Shown one piece after another: positions 9,011-18,159 of a stretch of 64,000 nt of DNA; the stretch's first letter is position 1; every line of letters begins with the position of its first letter. The position numbers and the translations under genes were made by a program. The stretch is from Coprothermobacter platensis DSM 11748 (GTDB lineage Bacteria; Coprothermobacterota; Coprothermobacteria; Coprothermobacterales; Coprothermobacteraceae), in NCBI RefSeq assembly GCF_000378005.1, contig NZ_KB899040.1, positions 1,290,972 to 1,354,971 of the forward strand, written 5' to 3'. Under the pieces are notes generated by a model that was not told the origin of the DNA, did no database searches, and saw nothing but the letters and a program-made list of their open reading frames with translations.

Positions 9011-11337
9011 ACAGAACAGCGTTTAGAGAACTGCTTACTCAACGTGTCTTATTTCTTGATGGTGGTTACGGCACAGAGTTTTTTAAAAAGGGTTATAAAG
9101 GTGCCGTAGAACTGCTCAATGTAAACGAACCCAGGGTCGTGGAAGAACTTCAGAGAGCATATGCAGAATCTGGTTCAGACATAATACTTACAAATACGTT
9201 CAGCGCCAACCGTATAAAGCTACGCTCTATGGGGATAGAACCATACATAGAGCAGATAAACAGAAACGCTGTGAAAATTGCTCGCACTGCCTGTGGCCGA
9301 AGCAAATTAGTATTTGGTGATATGTCTTCCACCGGCATATTTGTGGAACCCTTTGGCACACTAAGTTTTGACGAAGCATATAAAACGTTCAGTGAACAAG
9401 CGACATTGTTGATTGAATCAGGAGTAGACGGTATCATCGTTGAAACAATGTCGGATTTAAAAGAACTCAAAGCAGCTGTGTTAGCCATCAGAGATGTGTC
9501 AAAGGACATTCCAGTTATCGCACACATGACGTTTGAAGCAGATGGCATAAGCGTTACAGGTACATCCGTGGAAATCTTTGCATCTCTCTTCAATGATATT
9601 GATGTGGATGTAGTGGGTATGAACTGCACTCTGGAACCTAAAGAAATGCTTCCTGTATTTAAAAGACTTTCAGAGCGCTGCACAAAGCCCATATCTGTGG
9701 AGCCAAACGCAGGAAAACCCAGCTTAAAGGGTGGCATCCTCACATATCAAACGACACCAGAGGAGTTTGCTGTTTATATGGCAGATTTTATAGAATTGGG
9801 CGCAAACATCGTAGGCGGTTGCTGTGGTACTGGTCCGGAGCACATAAAGTTTATGACTAACTACCTTGGAACGGAGAACCCGCGCAAGAGAGCTGTAGAA
9901 ACGCACCAATTCCTTTCTTCTCGAACCCAAATAAAAGCGATAGAACCATTTTTGGTTATTGGAGAACGTATAAATGCCAGCGGACGAAAAAAGCTACAAA
10001 ATGGTTTTCAAGAAATGGACTTTTCAGAAATGCTAAACCTGGCTCGCCAGCAAGAAGAAGAAGGTTCGTCCATAATAGACGTAAATTTGGGCATAGAAAA
10101 ACTCTTAACCGAGAAACATTTTAGGCAAGCGGTGCAAGAGCTCGATAAGATATCTTCCCTACCCCTTTCTTTAGATGTGCAAAACGCTGATTTTCTTGAA
10201 GCTGCCATGCGCGAATATGTAGGGAGACCGCTGGTCAACTCTGCCTTGGTCAAAGAAGACCACATGATTGAACGCCTCCGCCTTATTCAGCGTTATGGCG
10301 GTATGCTTATCGTTCTTCCCATGGAAAGAGATATTCCGCAGACAGCAGAGGAACGTTTTCACATAGCGCAAAAAGCTTTGAAAATCATACAGAATTATGG
10401 AATTGATCCAGAACGTATTCTCTTTGACCCGTTAGTCTTACCCGTAGGTGCGGGCAACGATTACCACGTAACCACGAACACTATAAAGCTGCTCAATGAA
10501 GCGCACATGCAAACATCTATAGGCTTGTCCAACTTGAGCTTTGGCTTGCCCCAGCGAGAAAGCATTAACGCTGCTTTTCTGGGTCTTGCAGTAGAAAATG
10601 GTCTGAATGCAGCCATCATGAACACGAAAGAAGTAACCACCATGAATGTTTTGGAAGGTGCTCTCATGCTAAAAGGCAAGAGCTTGGTCAAAGCGAAGCA
10701 GACCATTGAAGATGAGTTGGTAAACATGATTATAAAAGGCGAAAAAGAGCAGCTAATGGCGTTTACTCAGGAGCAGTTAGCAAACCACGATCCCATCTAT
10801 GTTAGCCAGAACATCTTGGCAGATGCCATGGAAAAGGTAGGTCAGCTTTATGCAAAAGGAACCATATACCTGCCGCACTTAATACTGGCAGCAGAAACCG
10901 TTCAACCCGCATTCGATTACCTCAATGGTTTGCTCGGAGAATCACAAGTAAAACTGGGGAAAGTATTGCTGGCTACCGTACAAGGAGACATCCATGATAT
11001 AGGAAAGAAAATTGTGGGAACAGTGCTTAGAAGCGGTGGATTCGATGTTTACGATGTTGGCAAAGACGTGCCAGCCCCAGACATACTGGACGCGTGCATA
11101 GCGTACAAGCCTGATATTGTAGGCTTGTCAGCCATGATGACCACCACTGTAGAGCAAGTAAAGCAAGTATCTGACCTGCTTAGAAGCCACGGCATCGCAG
11201 TTATGCTTCTTGCTGGCGGAGCATCTATGAACAGGCAGCTAGCGGAAGAATTCGGTGTTCTGTATGCAAAAGACGCCATGGAGGCTTTGGAAATATGCAA
11301 AGCATTCATGGAGAAAAAGAGGAGTAGCTCCTCATGA
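9007..11337 (+). CDS. metH: cobalamin-dependent methionine synthase lacking the activation domain
   Basis: About 776 residues in the order homocysteine-binding barrel (1-~290), methyltetrahydrofolate/pterin-binding barrel (~310-560), B12-binding cap, and B12-binding domain (~650-776). The zinc-binding Cys residues are visible in GMNCTLEP (~205) and GGCCGTGPEH (~271-272). The pterin domain starts with GERINASG, and the cobalamin lower-ligand motif is DIHDIGKK (~660). Transfers a methyl group from methyl-THF to homocysteine. The start is set at ATG 9007, which overlaps the previous stop, rather than the ATG 21 bases upstream. The activation domain is supplied by the preceding gene. Confidence 0.93.
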   Translation: MNRTAFRELLTQRVLFLDGGYGTEFFKKGYKGAVELLNVNEPRVVEELQRAYAESGSDIILTNTFSANRIKLRSMGIEPYIEQINRNAVKIARTACGRSKLVFGDMSSTGIFVEPFGTLSFDEAYKTFSEQATLLIESGVDGIIVETMSDLKELKAAVLAIRDVSKDIPVIAHMTFEADGISVTGTSVEIFASLFNDIDVDVVGMNCTLEPKEMLPVFKRLSERCTKPISVEPNAGKPSLKGGILTYQTTPEEFAVYMADFIELGANIVGGCCGTGPEHIKFMTNYLGTENPRKRAVETHQFLSSRTQIKAIEPFLVIGERINASGRKKLQNGFQEMDFSEMLNLARQQEEEGSSIIDVNLGIEKLLTEKHFRQAVQELDKISSLPLSLDVQNADFLEAAMREYVGRPLVNSALVKEDHMIERLRLIQRYGGMLIVLPMERDIPQTAEERFHIAQKALKIIQNYGIDPERILFDPLVLPVGAGNDYHVTTNTIKLLNEAHMQTSIGLSNLSFGLPQRESINAAFLGLAVENGLNAAIMNTKEVTTMNVLEGALMLKGKSLVKAKQTIEDELVNMIIKGEKEQLMAFTQEQLANHDPIYVSQNILADAMEKVGQLYAKGTIYLPHLILAAETVQPAFDYLNGLLGESQVKLGKVLLATVQGDIHDIGKKIVGTVLRSGGFDVYDVGKDVPAPDILDACIAYKPDIVGLSAMMTTTVEQVKQVSDLLRSHGIAVMLLAGGASMNRQLAEEFGVLYAKDAMEALEICKAFMEKKRSSSS

Positions 11338-12668
11338 AAGCAGTAGTTTTAAAATTTGGCGGTTCCACATTAAAAGACCGTACAGATTTAGAAAACATAA
11401 AACGTATCATAGAAACGCAGCAGCCGTTCGTTTTAGTTGTATCAGCAGTAAACGGCGTAACAGACATGCTTTCAAGCGCATTAAACGATATTGGAAACAC
11501 GGATGTAGACGCTTTTCTCAGCAACCTTGACAGTGTATATCAGCATTTCTTAGATAAGTTTTCTTCATCACTTCATGAACGTGTTTATGCTATAGAAAAC
11601 TTTCTTCGAGGAGCAAAGCTCATCGGAGAAGTGCCGCCGTTTGTTTATGACTATGTAATAAGCCAAGGAGAACGTTGTTCTTCTTTGTTGCTCACCATGT
11701 ATTTGAATCAAGAAGGCATCCCCTGTGAGGAAATGCTCCCAGAAACGTTTGGATTAGTAACCGATGGGACCTTTGGAAACGCCACTGTTAACCTCAAATT
11801 GACTCAAACAAACGTAAAAAAATACTTCAGAGAAAACCAGAACTATGTGGTTCCGGGTTTCTACGGTGTGCATGAAGGAAAAGTCAATGTCTTAGGCAGA
11901 GGTGGCAGCGATTATACTGCTACATCACTGGCCTACTGTTTAGATGCCAAGAGCATAAAGCTGTACAAAGATGTCCCCGGTTTCATGAGCTCTGATCCAA
12001 AAACGGTCAGCACTGCAAAAGTTATAAAACAACTCAGTTATGCAGAGGCGGCTGAATTGTCGTACTTTGGCGCCAAAATACTGCATCACGCCTCCATGGA
12101 ACCTGCGATGAAAAAGAATATTCCTGTTTACATCTATGATGTCCATACGCTAATGGAAACAAAAGAAGCTAATACCGTTATTTGTGCCAATTCTTGCATA
12201 AGTGATAATGTAGTAAAAAGTATATCTTCTACAGAAGATATCGCCGTCATTCAGTTTAACGGAGACAATGTAGGAAGGGTGCCGGGCATTTTAGGCACCA
12301 TTGCATCTGCGTTTGCAAAAGAAAACGTCAACATAAAATCCGTCGTAACATCACAGACCAGTATCAATGTACTCGTTTCTAAGCACGATGTGCCTCTATG
12401 CATGCACATCATCGAGAACATGGAAATTCCTCAGGTACAGAACATTGTTTACAAAACTGACATATCCCTCATAGCGGCAGTGGGCGACGGTTTGCTCCAG
12501 CATCACAGCATAGCAGCGCGCATATTCTCTGCCGTATCTAAGCAAAAAGTCAATGTGGAAATGATTTCTGCAGGCGCGTCTGATGTAACTATGTATTTCA
12601 TCGTGCGTGCCACAGACAGAGAAAAAGCCTTGAAAGCCATACATGAAGCCTTTTTCGGAGGTGAATGA
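11334..12668 (+). CDS. aspartate kinase
   Basis: A 444-residue monofunctional aspartokinase, the first step from aspartate toward aspartate semialdehyde. The N terminus has the kinase motif VLKFGGST, a GRGGSDYTA segment lies near residue 190, and two ACT regulatory domains occupy about residues 300-440 (for example VGRVPGILGTIASAF). The ACT pair implies end-product feedback, probably by a downstream amino acid. The ATG overlaps the metH stop (ATGA). Its place among methionine genes indicates that it is dedicated to supplying aspartate semialdehyde for homocysteine; lysine or threonine supply is possible as well. Confidence 0.92.
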   Translation: MKAVVLKFGGSTLKDRTDLENIKRIIETQQPFVLVVSAVNGVTDMLSSALNDIGNTDVDAFLSNLDSVYQHFLDKFSSSLHERVYAIENFLRGAKLIGEVPPFVYDYVISQGERCSSLLLTMYLNQEGIPCEEMLPETFGLVTDGTFGNATVNLKLTQTNVKKYFRENQNYVVPGFYGVHEGKVNVLGRGGSDYTATSLAYCLDAKSIKLYKDVPGFMSSDPKTVSTAKVIKQLSYAEAAELSYFGAKILHHASMEPAMKKNIPVYIYDVHTLMETKEANTVICANSCISDNVVKSISSTEDIAVIQFNGDNVGRVPGILGTIASAFAKENVNIKSVVTSQTSINVLVSKHDVPLCMHIIENMEIPQVQNIVYKTDISLIAAVGDGLLQHHSIAARIFSAVSKQKVNVEMISAGASDVTMYFIVRATDREKALKAIHEAFFGGE

Positions 12669-12671
12669 ACC

Positions 12672-14000
12672 GTGAAAACTATTGAGGAAATTAATCAAAA
12701 GATCACACAGGGAAAAGCTGTTATTTTGACAGCCGAAGAAGTAGTAACCATGGCAAAGACAACTTCACCAAAAGAAATCGCCCAAAAGGTGGATGTGGTG
12801 ACCACAGGTACTTTTGCCCCCATGTGTTCCAGCGGCGCTTTCATGAATTTTGGGCATACTACCCCACCTATGCGCATGGAAAAAATAGAGCTTGATGATG
12901 TGGAAGTTTATGGAGGCGTTGCCGCCGTAGACGGTTACCTGGGCGCCACGCAAGAATCCAGTAAAGATAAACAATTCGGGGGAGCCCACATTATCGAAGA
13001 GCTGATAAAAGGCAAAGATGTGCTTTTGAGAGCATCAGCTAAAGGAACCGATTGCTATCCCAAGAAAGAGTTTGCAGGATACATAAACAAAGACATGATC
13101 AACGACTTTTTCCTCTTCGACCCACGCAATGCATACCAGAACTATGCAGCAGCAACCAATGGCGGAAAAAGAGTTCTTTATACGTACATGGGTAAACTGT
13201 TACCCAATTATGGCAATCTTACTTACTCCACTTCAGGTGAACTCAGTCCACTTTTGAAAGACCCAAACATGCTCACCATTGGCTTAGGAACCCGTATCTT
13301 TCTATGCGGCAGCACGGGCTACGTAGTCTGGCCCGGAACACAGTTCACGAATCAGGTCATGGTAAACGAATCCGGCATACCCATAGGTGGTGCACGAACC
13401 CTGGCTGTCATAGGCGACGCCAAGAAGATGGACCCTCGCTACATCAGAGCAGCTTATTTCAAGAACTATGGGGTAACCATGTTTGTGGGCATCGGCATAC
13501 CTATCCCCATGATAAATGAGGACGTAGCATACTTCGCTTCGCGCAGCAATGCAGAAATAACAACCGAGATAAAAGATTACTCCCTAGAAGGCCATCCTAC
13601 CATTGGATATGTAAATTATGACCAATTACGCTCTGGCTATGTGGAACTAAACGGTAAAACAGTAAAATCTGCCCCCATATCGAGCCTAAGCATGGCACGA
13701 GAAATAGCTCAGACGCTCAAAGATTGGATTGCTCGTTCTACGTTTTTGCTCACAGAACCTGTCCAACTGTTCGATGAACCGCGTTTACTAAAAAAACTTC
13801 CAGAAATTTCTGCTGGAAAGAACCTTTCAAAGGACGAACCTTCATGCGTAGAATGTGGTTTATGCACTTCAGTGTGTCCTACAAATGCGCTACAACTTAT
13901 GGAAGCGAAGTTAACGTTTATTGCTGATAAATGTACACATTGCAATACGTGCAGTGACGTGTGCCCTGTGGGTGTGAGGTTGCCCTTCGATGAACAATGA
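12672..14000 (+). CDS. DUF39 (COG1900) homocysteine biosynthesis protein fused to a two-cluster ferredoxin domain
   Basis: 442 residues. Residues 1-~375 form the DUF39/COG1900 domain, with two candidate catalytic cysteines at C52 (FAPMCSSG) and C128 (GTDCYPKK). The C terminus (~390-440) carries two CxxCxxCxxxCP motifs (CVECGLCTSVCP and CTHCNTCSDVCP) for two [4Fe-4S] clusters. In Methanosarcina a COG1900 protein and a separate ferredoxin-type partner are required to make homocysteine from aspartate semialdehyde using sulfide (established knowledge). Here both parts are in one chain, and the genes for aspartate kinase, Asd, MetF and MetH surround it. GTG start behind GGAGGTG. It replaces the homoserine, MetA/X, B and C route. 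Confidence 0.88.
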   Translation: MKTIEEINQKITQGKAVILTAEEVVTMAKTTSPKEIAQKVDVVTTGTFAPMCSSGAFMNFGHTTPPMRMEKIELDDVEVYGGVAAVDGYLGATQESSKDKQFGGAHIIEELIKGKDVLLRASAKGTDCYPKKEFAGYINKDMINDFFLFDPRNAYQNYAAATNGGKRVLYTYMGKLLPNYGNLTYSTSGELSPLLKDPNMLTIGLGTRIFLCGSTGYVVWPGTQFTNQVMVNESGIPIGGARTLAVIGDAKKMDPRYIRAAYFKNYGVTMFVGIGIPIPMINEDVAYFASRSNAEITTEIKDYSLEGHPTIGYVNYDQLRSGYVELNGKTVKSAPISSLSMAREIAQTLKDWIARSTFLLTEPVQLFDEPRLLKKLPEISAGKNLSKDEPSCVECGLCTSVCPTNALQLMEAKLTFIADKCTHCNTCSDVCPVGVRLPFDEQ

Positions 14001-14739
14001 ACGATTTTACAGAAGTTGGCACAGTGGCCGGTTTCAAAGTTTTATTGTAGGCTACAAAGAGACAGATCTTTGGATAGGTGTAGACAAGTACTATCCCGAA
14101 ATGCCAGAAGCCACGTTGAACCTGATAAAAAAAGTACGTAAGCAATTAGATGACTATATAGATGCTAACCCAGACTTTCTTCTATCATTTGAACCAATAA
14201 CTGACGAAAACGCCACCAGCGTAGCAAAGAAGATGATCCGCGCTTCGAAGATGGCAGACGTGGGACCCATGGCAGCGGTAGCTGGCGCTGTGGCAGATGA
14301 AATTGGTGCCTTCCTTTCTTATGAGTTCGGATGCAAAGAACTTATTGTTGAAAATGGCGGTGACATCTCAGTAAAAGTGCAGGAACCCATAACAATATCT
14401 GTGTATGCGGGCGACTCCCCCTTGTCTGGCAGAATCGGTTTATCTATTCCTCAAGGCGTGTGTGGCGTCTGCACTTCTTCAGCCACAGTTGGACCTTCTA
14501 TAAGTTTCGGCAAAGCCGATGCAGTAACAGTAATATCAAAAACTGCGGCCGTGGCAGATGCTTTTGCTACGTTTTATGGAAATCGCGTCAAGCAAGAAGA
14601 AGATATGGAGAAGGTGCTAGGAGAAACACTTCCTCCTCAGGTAGATACATTGCTCATTGTGATGAAAGACATGATGGGTATTGTGGGCAAACACAAACTG
14701 CAAATTGTTGAATCGGGTGATTGCCATGAAAGTTGTTGA
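13990..14739 (+). CDS. UPF0280 (COG2122, ApbE-like) sulfide-assimilation protein
   Basis: A 249-residue protein of the UPF0280 family, recognised from its N-terminal block (RSWHSGRFQSFIVGYKETDLWIG with a break), the Gly-rich central region (GPMAAVAGAVADEIG) and ENGGDIS. The family is structurally related to ApbE flavin transferases. A COG2122 protein of Methanosarcina acetivorans supports efficient sulfide assimilation into homocysteine. Its position directly behind the DUF39-ferredoxin gene, overlapping it by 11 bases, makes a role in sulfur delivery or trafficking likely here as well. The molecular reaction is unknown. The start codon ATG lies within the previous gene. Confidence 0.8.
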   Translation: MNNERFYRSWHSGRFQSFIVGYKETDLWIGVDKYYPEMPEATLNLIKKVRKQLDDYIDANPDFLLSFEPITDENATSVAKKMIRASKMADVGPMAAVAGAVADEIGAFLSYEFGCKELIVENGGDISVKVQEPITISVYAGDSPLSGRIGLSIPQGVCGVCTSSATVGPSISFGKADAVTVISKTAAVADAFATFYGNRVKQEEDMEKVLGETLPPQVDTLLIVMKDMMGIVGKHKLQIVESGDCHESC

Positions 14740-15676
14740 CAAAATAAAAGAAAAACAAATCATTTCCATTGAAGTGCTTCCACCAAACCGTGGCCATGGT
14801 GGAGATGACATTTTCAGAGCCATTGACGAGCTTATGGAATACCCTATCAGTTTTATCAATGTCACCCGACATGCCCCGGAGCTAACATATGTGGAACTGA
14901 GCGATGGTAACATCATAAAAGTACCGAAAGTAAAAAGGCCAGGCACTGTAGGGCTCACTGCAGCACTCATGAAACGATATGCCGTTGACGTGGTACCGCA
15001 TGTACTTTGTCTCGGCATGAACAAGTACGAGCTGGAGGATTTGCTTATAGACTTCCATCTCATCGGGATTGAAAATGTTTTTGCCATACGCGGCGAATAC
15101 GACAATCCAGCCACAATAAAACAAGAAGAGAGCAAAGACACATACAAGCACTCAGTGGAGCTGGTTAAACAGATTAAAGCCATGAACAGGGGGCAATACC
15201 TGTATCAAGGCAAGGAATCCACACCCACAGATTTTTGCGTAGGCGTAGCTGGATATCCGGAAAAGCACTTCGAATGCACAAATCTTGAGCAGGACATAAA
15301 ACACTTAAAAGAAAAAGTGGATGCCGGAGCCGATTATGTTATAACACAGATGGTTTTTGATTTCGATGTGTATAAAAACTTTGTGGAAAAAGCGCAAGCT
15401 GAAGGCATAAATGTCCCCATTATACCCGGCATAAAACCCATAATCAGCTTAAAGTCCATATACAGCATACCCAGAAGTTTCTTTGTAAGTGTACCTAACA
15501 CTTTTGTTTCACAGATGGAACAAGCACAAACAAAGAGCGAAGAATTCAACGTAGGTACCGCCTACATGGCATCGTTGGTGGAAAAACTGCTTTCTTGGGG
15601 AGCACCTGGCATCCACCTGTTTACCATGGGCAAAAGTACTTCTGCCAAAGCACTGTTGAAAGCCGTTTTGGGCTGA
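14726..15676 (+). CDS. metF: methylenetetrahydrofolate reductase
   Basis: A ~316-residue MetF-type flavoprotein that makes 5-methyl-THF, the methyl donor of MetH. The N-terminal SIEVLPPNRG block and the C-terminal barrel region (ADYVITQMVFD, PIIPGIKPI) match the family; the FD in MVFDFD and the catalytic Glu in IEVLPP are present. The start at ATG 14726 overlaps the end of the UPF0280 gene by 14 bases; the upstream in-frame ATG would overlap further and has no better ribosome-binding site. No MetV-like zinc partner is visible next to it. It completes the methyl branch of the operon. Confidence 0.9.
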   Translation: MKVVDKIKEKQIISIEVLPPNRGHGGDDIFRAIDELMEYPISFINVTRHAPELTYVELSDGNIIKVPKVKRPGTVGLTAALMKRYAVDVVPHVLCLGMNKYELEDLLIDFHLIGIENVFAIRGEYDNPATIKQEESKDTYKHSVELVKQIKAMNRGQYLYQGKESTPTDFCVGVAGYPEKHFECTNLEQDIKHLKEKVDAGADYVITQMVFDFDVYKNFVEKAQAEGINVPIIPGIKPIISLKSIYSIPRSFFVSVPNTFVSQMEQAQTKSEEFNVGTAYMASLVEKLLSWGAPGIHLFTMGKSTSAKALLKAVLG

Positions 15677-15693
15677 TGAAAGGAGCTGTAGCC

Positions 15694-16716
15694 ATGAAAA
15701 GAGTAGCTATTTTAGGTGCAACAGGATTGGTAGGTCAACGTTTTGTTCAGCTATTAGCTAATCACCCCTATTTTGAGATATCTGCATTGGCAGCATCCAA
15801 CATGTCTGCTGCCAAGCCGTACAAAGAGGCTGTCGCCTGGCGTTTAGATACGCCAATTCCTGAAAACGTTATGGACATGATTGTCCAAGAGTGCAAGCCC
15901 ACATTTGAATGTGACTATGTATTCTCTGCGCTGCCATCCGACATCGCGGGCCCTATTGAAGATGAATTCATAAACGCTGGGTACACCGTTTTCTCTAATG
16001 CCGCCAGCCATCGTATGGATGATAACGTCCCGCTGGTAATACCTGAAGTTAATTACCAGCACATGAGCATTGTCCAGAGCCAGCATACAAATGGAAAAAT
16101 CATAACCAACCCGAACTGCTCCACCATAGGCCTTGTCATGGCGCTAAAGCCCATAGCCGATCTATTTGACATAGAAGAAGTTCATGTTGTTACCATGCAA
16201 GCACTCTCTGGTGCAGGGTACCCCGGCGTATCATCACTGGATGTAGTTGACAACGTTTACCCTTATATCAACGGCGAAGAAGAAAAAATTATGACTGAAT
16301 CCAAGAAAATTCTTGGGAATCTCAATAATGGTTCCATAAAACCTGCACTTTTCGACATTTTTGCTCAGTGCAACCGTGTGCCTGTAGTGGATGGTCACCT
16401 GCTGTCCGTGTTTGTAAAAACAAAAAAGCCCGCTGACGTAGAACAAATAAAAGGTGCCATAAACAATTTTCAGCCACTAAAGACCTTCAACCTTCCTTCC
16501 GCTCCTGAGCACCCACTGGTTTATCTTTCTCAAAAGGATACACCTCAACCTCGCTTACATAGAAACCTCGGCAGAGGCATGACCGTAAGCGTTGGCCAAC
16601 TTACCCAATTCTCTGAGCGCTCCTTGCGATTCCTAGCGCTCGTGCACAACACCATAAGAGGTGCCGCTGGGTGCGCCATTCTCAACGCAGAAATGTACGA
16701 AACAATGCGTTACTAA
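15694..16716 (+). CDS. asd: aspartate-semialdehyde dehydrogenase
   Basis: A 340-residue Asd of the archaeal/yeast-like subgroup. The N-terminal Rossmann motif is [13 protein letters not shown], the nucleophilic Cys lies in NPNCSTIGL (~141), and the active-site His in RVPVVDGHL (~235). Produces aspartate semialdehyde from aspartyl phosphate. The start at ATG 15694 is chosen because AAGGAG lies ten bases upstream; the longest frame would begin inside metF. Last gene of the methionine operon, in the same cluster as the DUF39 enzyme that should use its product. Confidence 0.93.
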   Translation: MKRVAILGATGLVGQRFVQLLANHPYFEISALAASNMSAAKPYKEAVAWRLDTPIPENVMDMIVQECKPTFECDYVFSALPSDIAGPIEDEFINAGYTVFSNAASHRMDDNVPLVIPEVNYQHMSIVQSQHTNGKIITNPNCSTIGLVMALKPIADLFDIEEVHVVTMQALSGAGYPGVSSLDVVDNVYPYINGEEEKIMTESKKILGNLNNGSIKPALFDIFAQCNRVPVVDGHLLSVFVKTKKPADVEQIKGAINNFQPLKTFNLPSAPEHPLVYLSQKDTPQPRLHRNLGRGMTVSVGQLTQFSERSLRFLALVHNTIRGAAGCAILNAEMYETMRY

Positions 16717-16872
16717 GCAGACTTTGGCCAACTGCTATGCGCTGAAAAGCTTAGGCTGAAAGCCTCACCTCTACTGGTTCTGCCTTACTGGCGAGCCTTA
16801 CTTATTTTTCTTTTTTATATCTTTTTGCCCTTCTGAGTTGTTTTATTAAGTGAATGCAATTAAAGTGGTGTT

Positions 16873-17415
16873 ATGGTGGATGAAATAAAGCTCATAGATA
16901 GGATAAAACACGGTGACAGGCGCGCGCTGGACACCCTCGTAAAAGCTTATTACCAAAATGTTTTTGCTTACTTTTACTACCACACCCAGAACCGAGAGAC
17001 GGCAATGGATTTAACGCAGGAGGTATTTGTGAAGGTGGTAGCTTCCATAGAAACGTATGAAAACCGCGGCAGGTTCCGTTCGTGGCTATTTACCATATGC
17101 GCAAATCACCTTAGAAATCACTGGAAGTATGGAAGCACTCATGATGAATACGAACTTGAAGAAGAAAGCGAAGAAGACATGGCTGTAAGCTGGCAGAACA
17201 TAACAGACAGCACAGACCTTTTGAACGCGCTTTCTCAAATTTCTACAGATCAGAGAGATTGCGTCATTCTTAAGTATTACTACGGTTTTACCAGCCGAGA
17301 AATCGCAGAGATGCTTCATATTAAAGAGCCCACAGTCAAAGCACGGATACGTTATGGGCTTAGTAAAATCGCTAAGCTGCTGAGAGGAGATGAGACAGGT
17401 GGAAAAGAACAGTAA
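16873..17415 (+). CDS. ECF-type RNA polymerase sigma factor
   Basis: 180 residues. Region 2 (DRRALDTLVKAYYQNVFAY, followed by DLTQEVFVKV) spans about 15-60. Region 4 with its helix-turn-helix (DCVILKYYYGFTSREIAEML) spans about 120-165. Directs RNA polymerase to a small regulon, typically including its own operon. The next gene overlaps by 17 bases and encodes a membrane protein with an N-terminal cytoplasmic segment, which may be its anti-sigma partner. A three-gene ABC exporter follows. The Shine-Dalgarno is weak. Confidence 0.88.
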   Translation: MVDEIKLIDRIKHGDRRALDTLVKAYYQNVFAYFYYHTQNRETAMDLTQEVFVKVVASIETYENRGRFRSWLFTICANHLRNHWKYGSTHDEYELEEESEEDMAVSWQNITDSTDLLNALSQISTDQRDCVILKYYYGFTSREIAEMLHIKEPTVKARIRYGLSKIAKLLRGDETGGKEQ

Positions 17416-18157
17416 TGAAGACGAGCACATAGAGAAGCTTTTTAAAAGCGTGGATATACCGCAGATTACAGAAAAACAAATTGAATCTGTGGTAAAAGTA
17501 GCAGCCGATTATTTGCCTTTAGGAAGAAAGCACATGAGTTTATGGGATATGGCCATATTAGAACTTCGCACCACATCCATTTTCTTTTGGGCTGCGTGTG
17601 CTGCACTCATGGCCATAGCTGTGCTCTTTATAAGCAGTGCTGAATCTTCCTTTTCTGCAGCGGGCATTTTTATTGTTGTAGCACCTGCTCCTTTGCTCTT
17701 CAGCTTACTTGAGATCATGACCACCAGAACCCCCAATGTAATAGAACTGGAAAAAGTCTGCAAATACAATGTAAACCAGCTCTATGTGCTAAAAATAATG
17801 ATTGGCACTGTTTTAAACATTGTGGTATTGGCTCTAATCAGCGTCTTTTCACTGCATACTTTGAATAGTCCCTTGCAGATGTTCCTTATGGGCTCCACCA
17901 TAATGCTCACAATCGGTTTTTTAGCTTTATTGATTGCAACAACACTTGGCCAATCTCTACCAGTAATGGGCATACTTGCAGGTTGGACTATTGCAGCATC
18001 GATGCTTTTTGACAATGGTCCAAAGCTTGCAATGGCTCTGCTTAGTATTAGATTTACACCATTGCTCATCACACTTCTTGTTAGCACCATGCTTTTCGTT
18101 CTTACTTTGCATTCCTTTAGCCATAAACTGACATCCCTAAGTTTAGGAGGTACATAG
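17399..18157 (+). CDS. polytopic membrane protein, possible anti-sigma partner of the ECF factor
   Basis: About 252 residues. A ~60-residue charged N-terminal segment (HIEKLFKSVDIPQITEKQIE) precedes six hydrophobic segments. I chose GTG 17399, because AGGAG (17385-17389) lies nine bases upstream; the ATG nine bases earlier would touch the Shine-Dalgarno. It overlaps the sigma gene and is followed by an ABC ATPase after two bases. It has no zinc-binding HxxxCxxC anti-sigma signature, so the anti-sigma role is inferred only from position. It could equally be a membrane subunit of the exporter. No named family recognised. Confidence 0.6.
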   Translation: MEKNSNEDEHIEKLFKSVDIPQITEKQIESVVKVAADYLPLGRKHMSLWDMAILELRTTSIFFWAACAALMAIAVLFISSAESSFSAAGIFIVVAPAPLLFSLLEIMTTRTPNVIELEKVCKYNVNQLYVLKIMIGTVLNIVVLALISVFSLHTLNSPLQMFLMGSTIMLTIGFLALLIATTLGQSLPVMGILAGWTIAASMLFDNGPKLAMALLSIRFTPLLITLLVSTMLFVLTLHSFSHKLTSLSLGGT

Positions 18158-18159
18158 CA

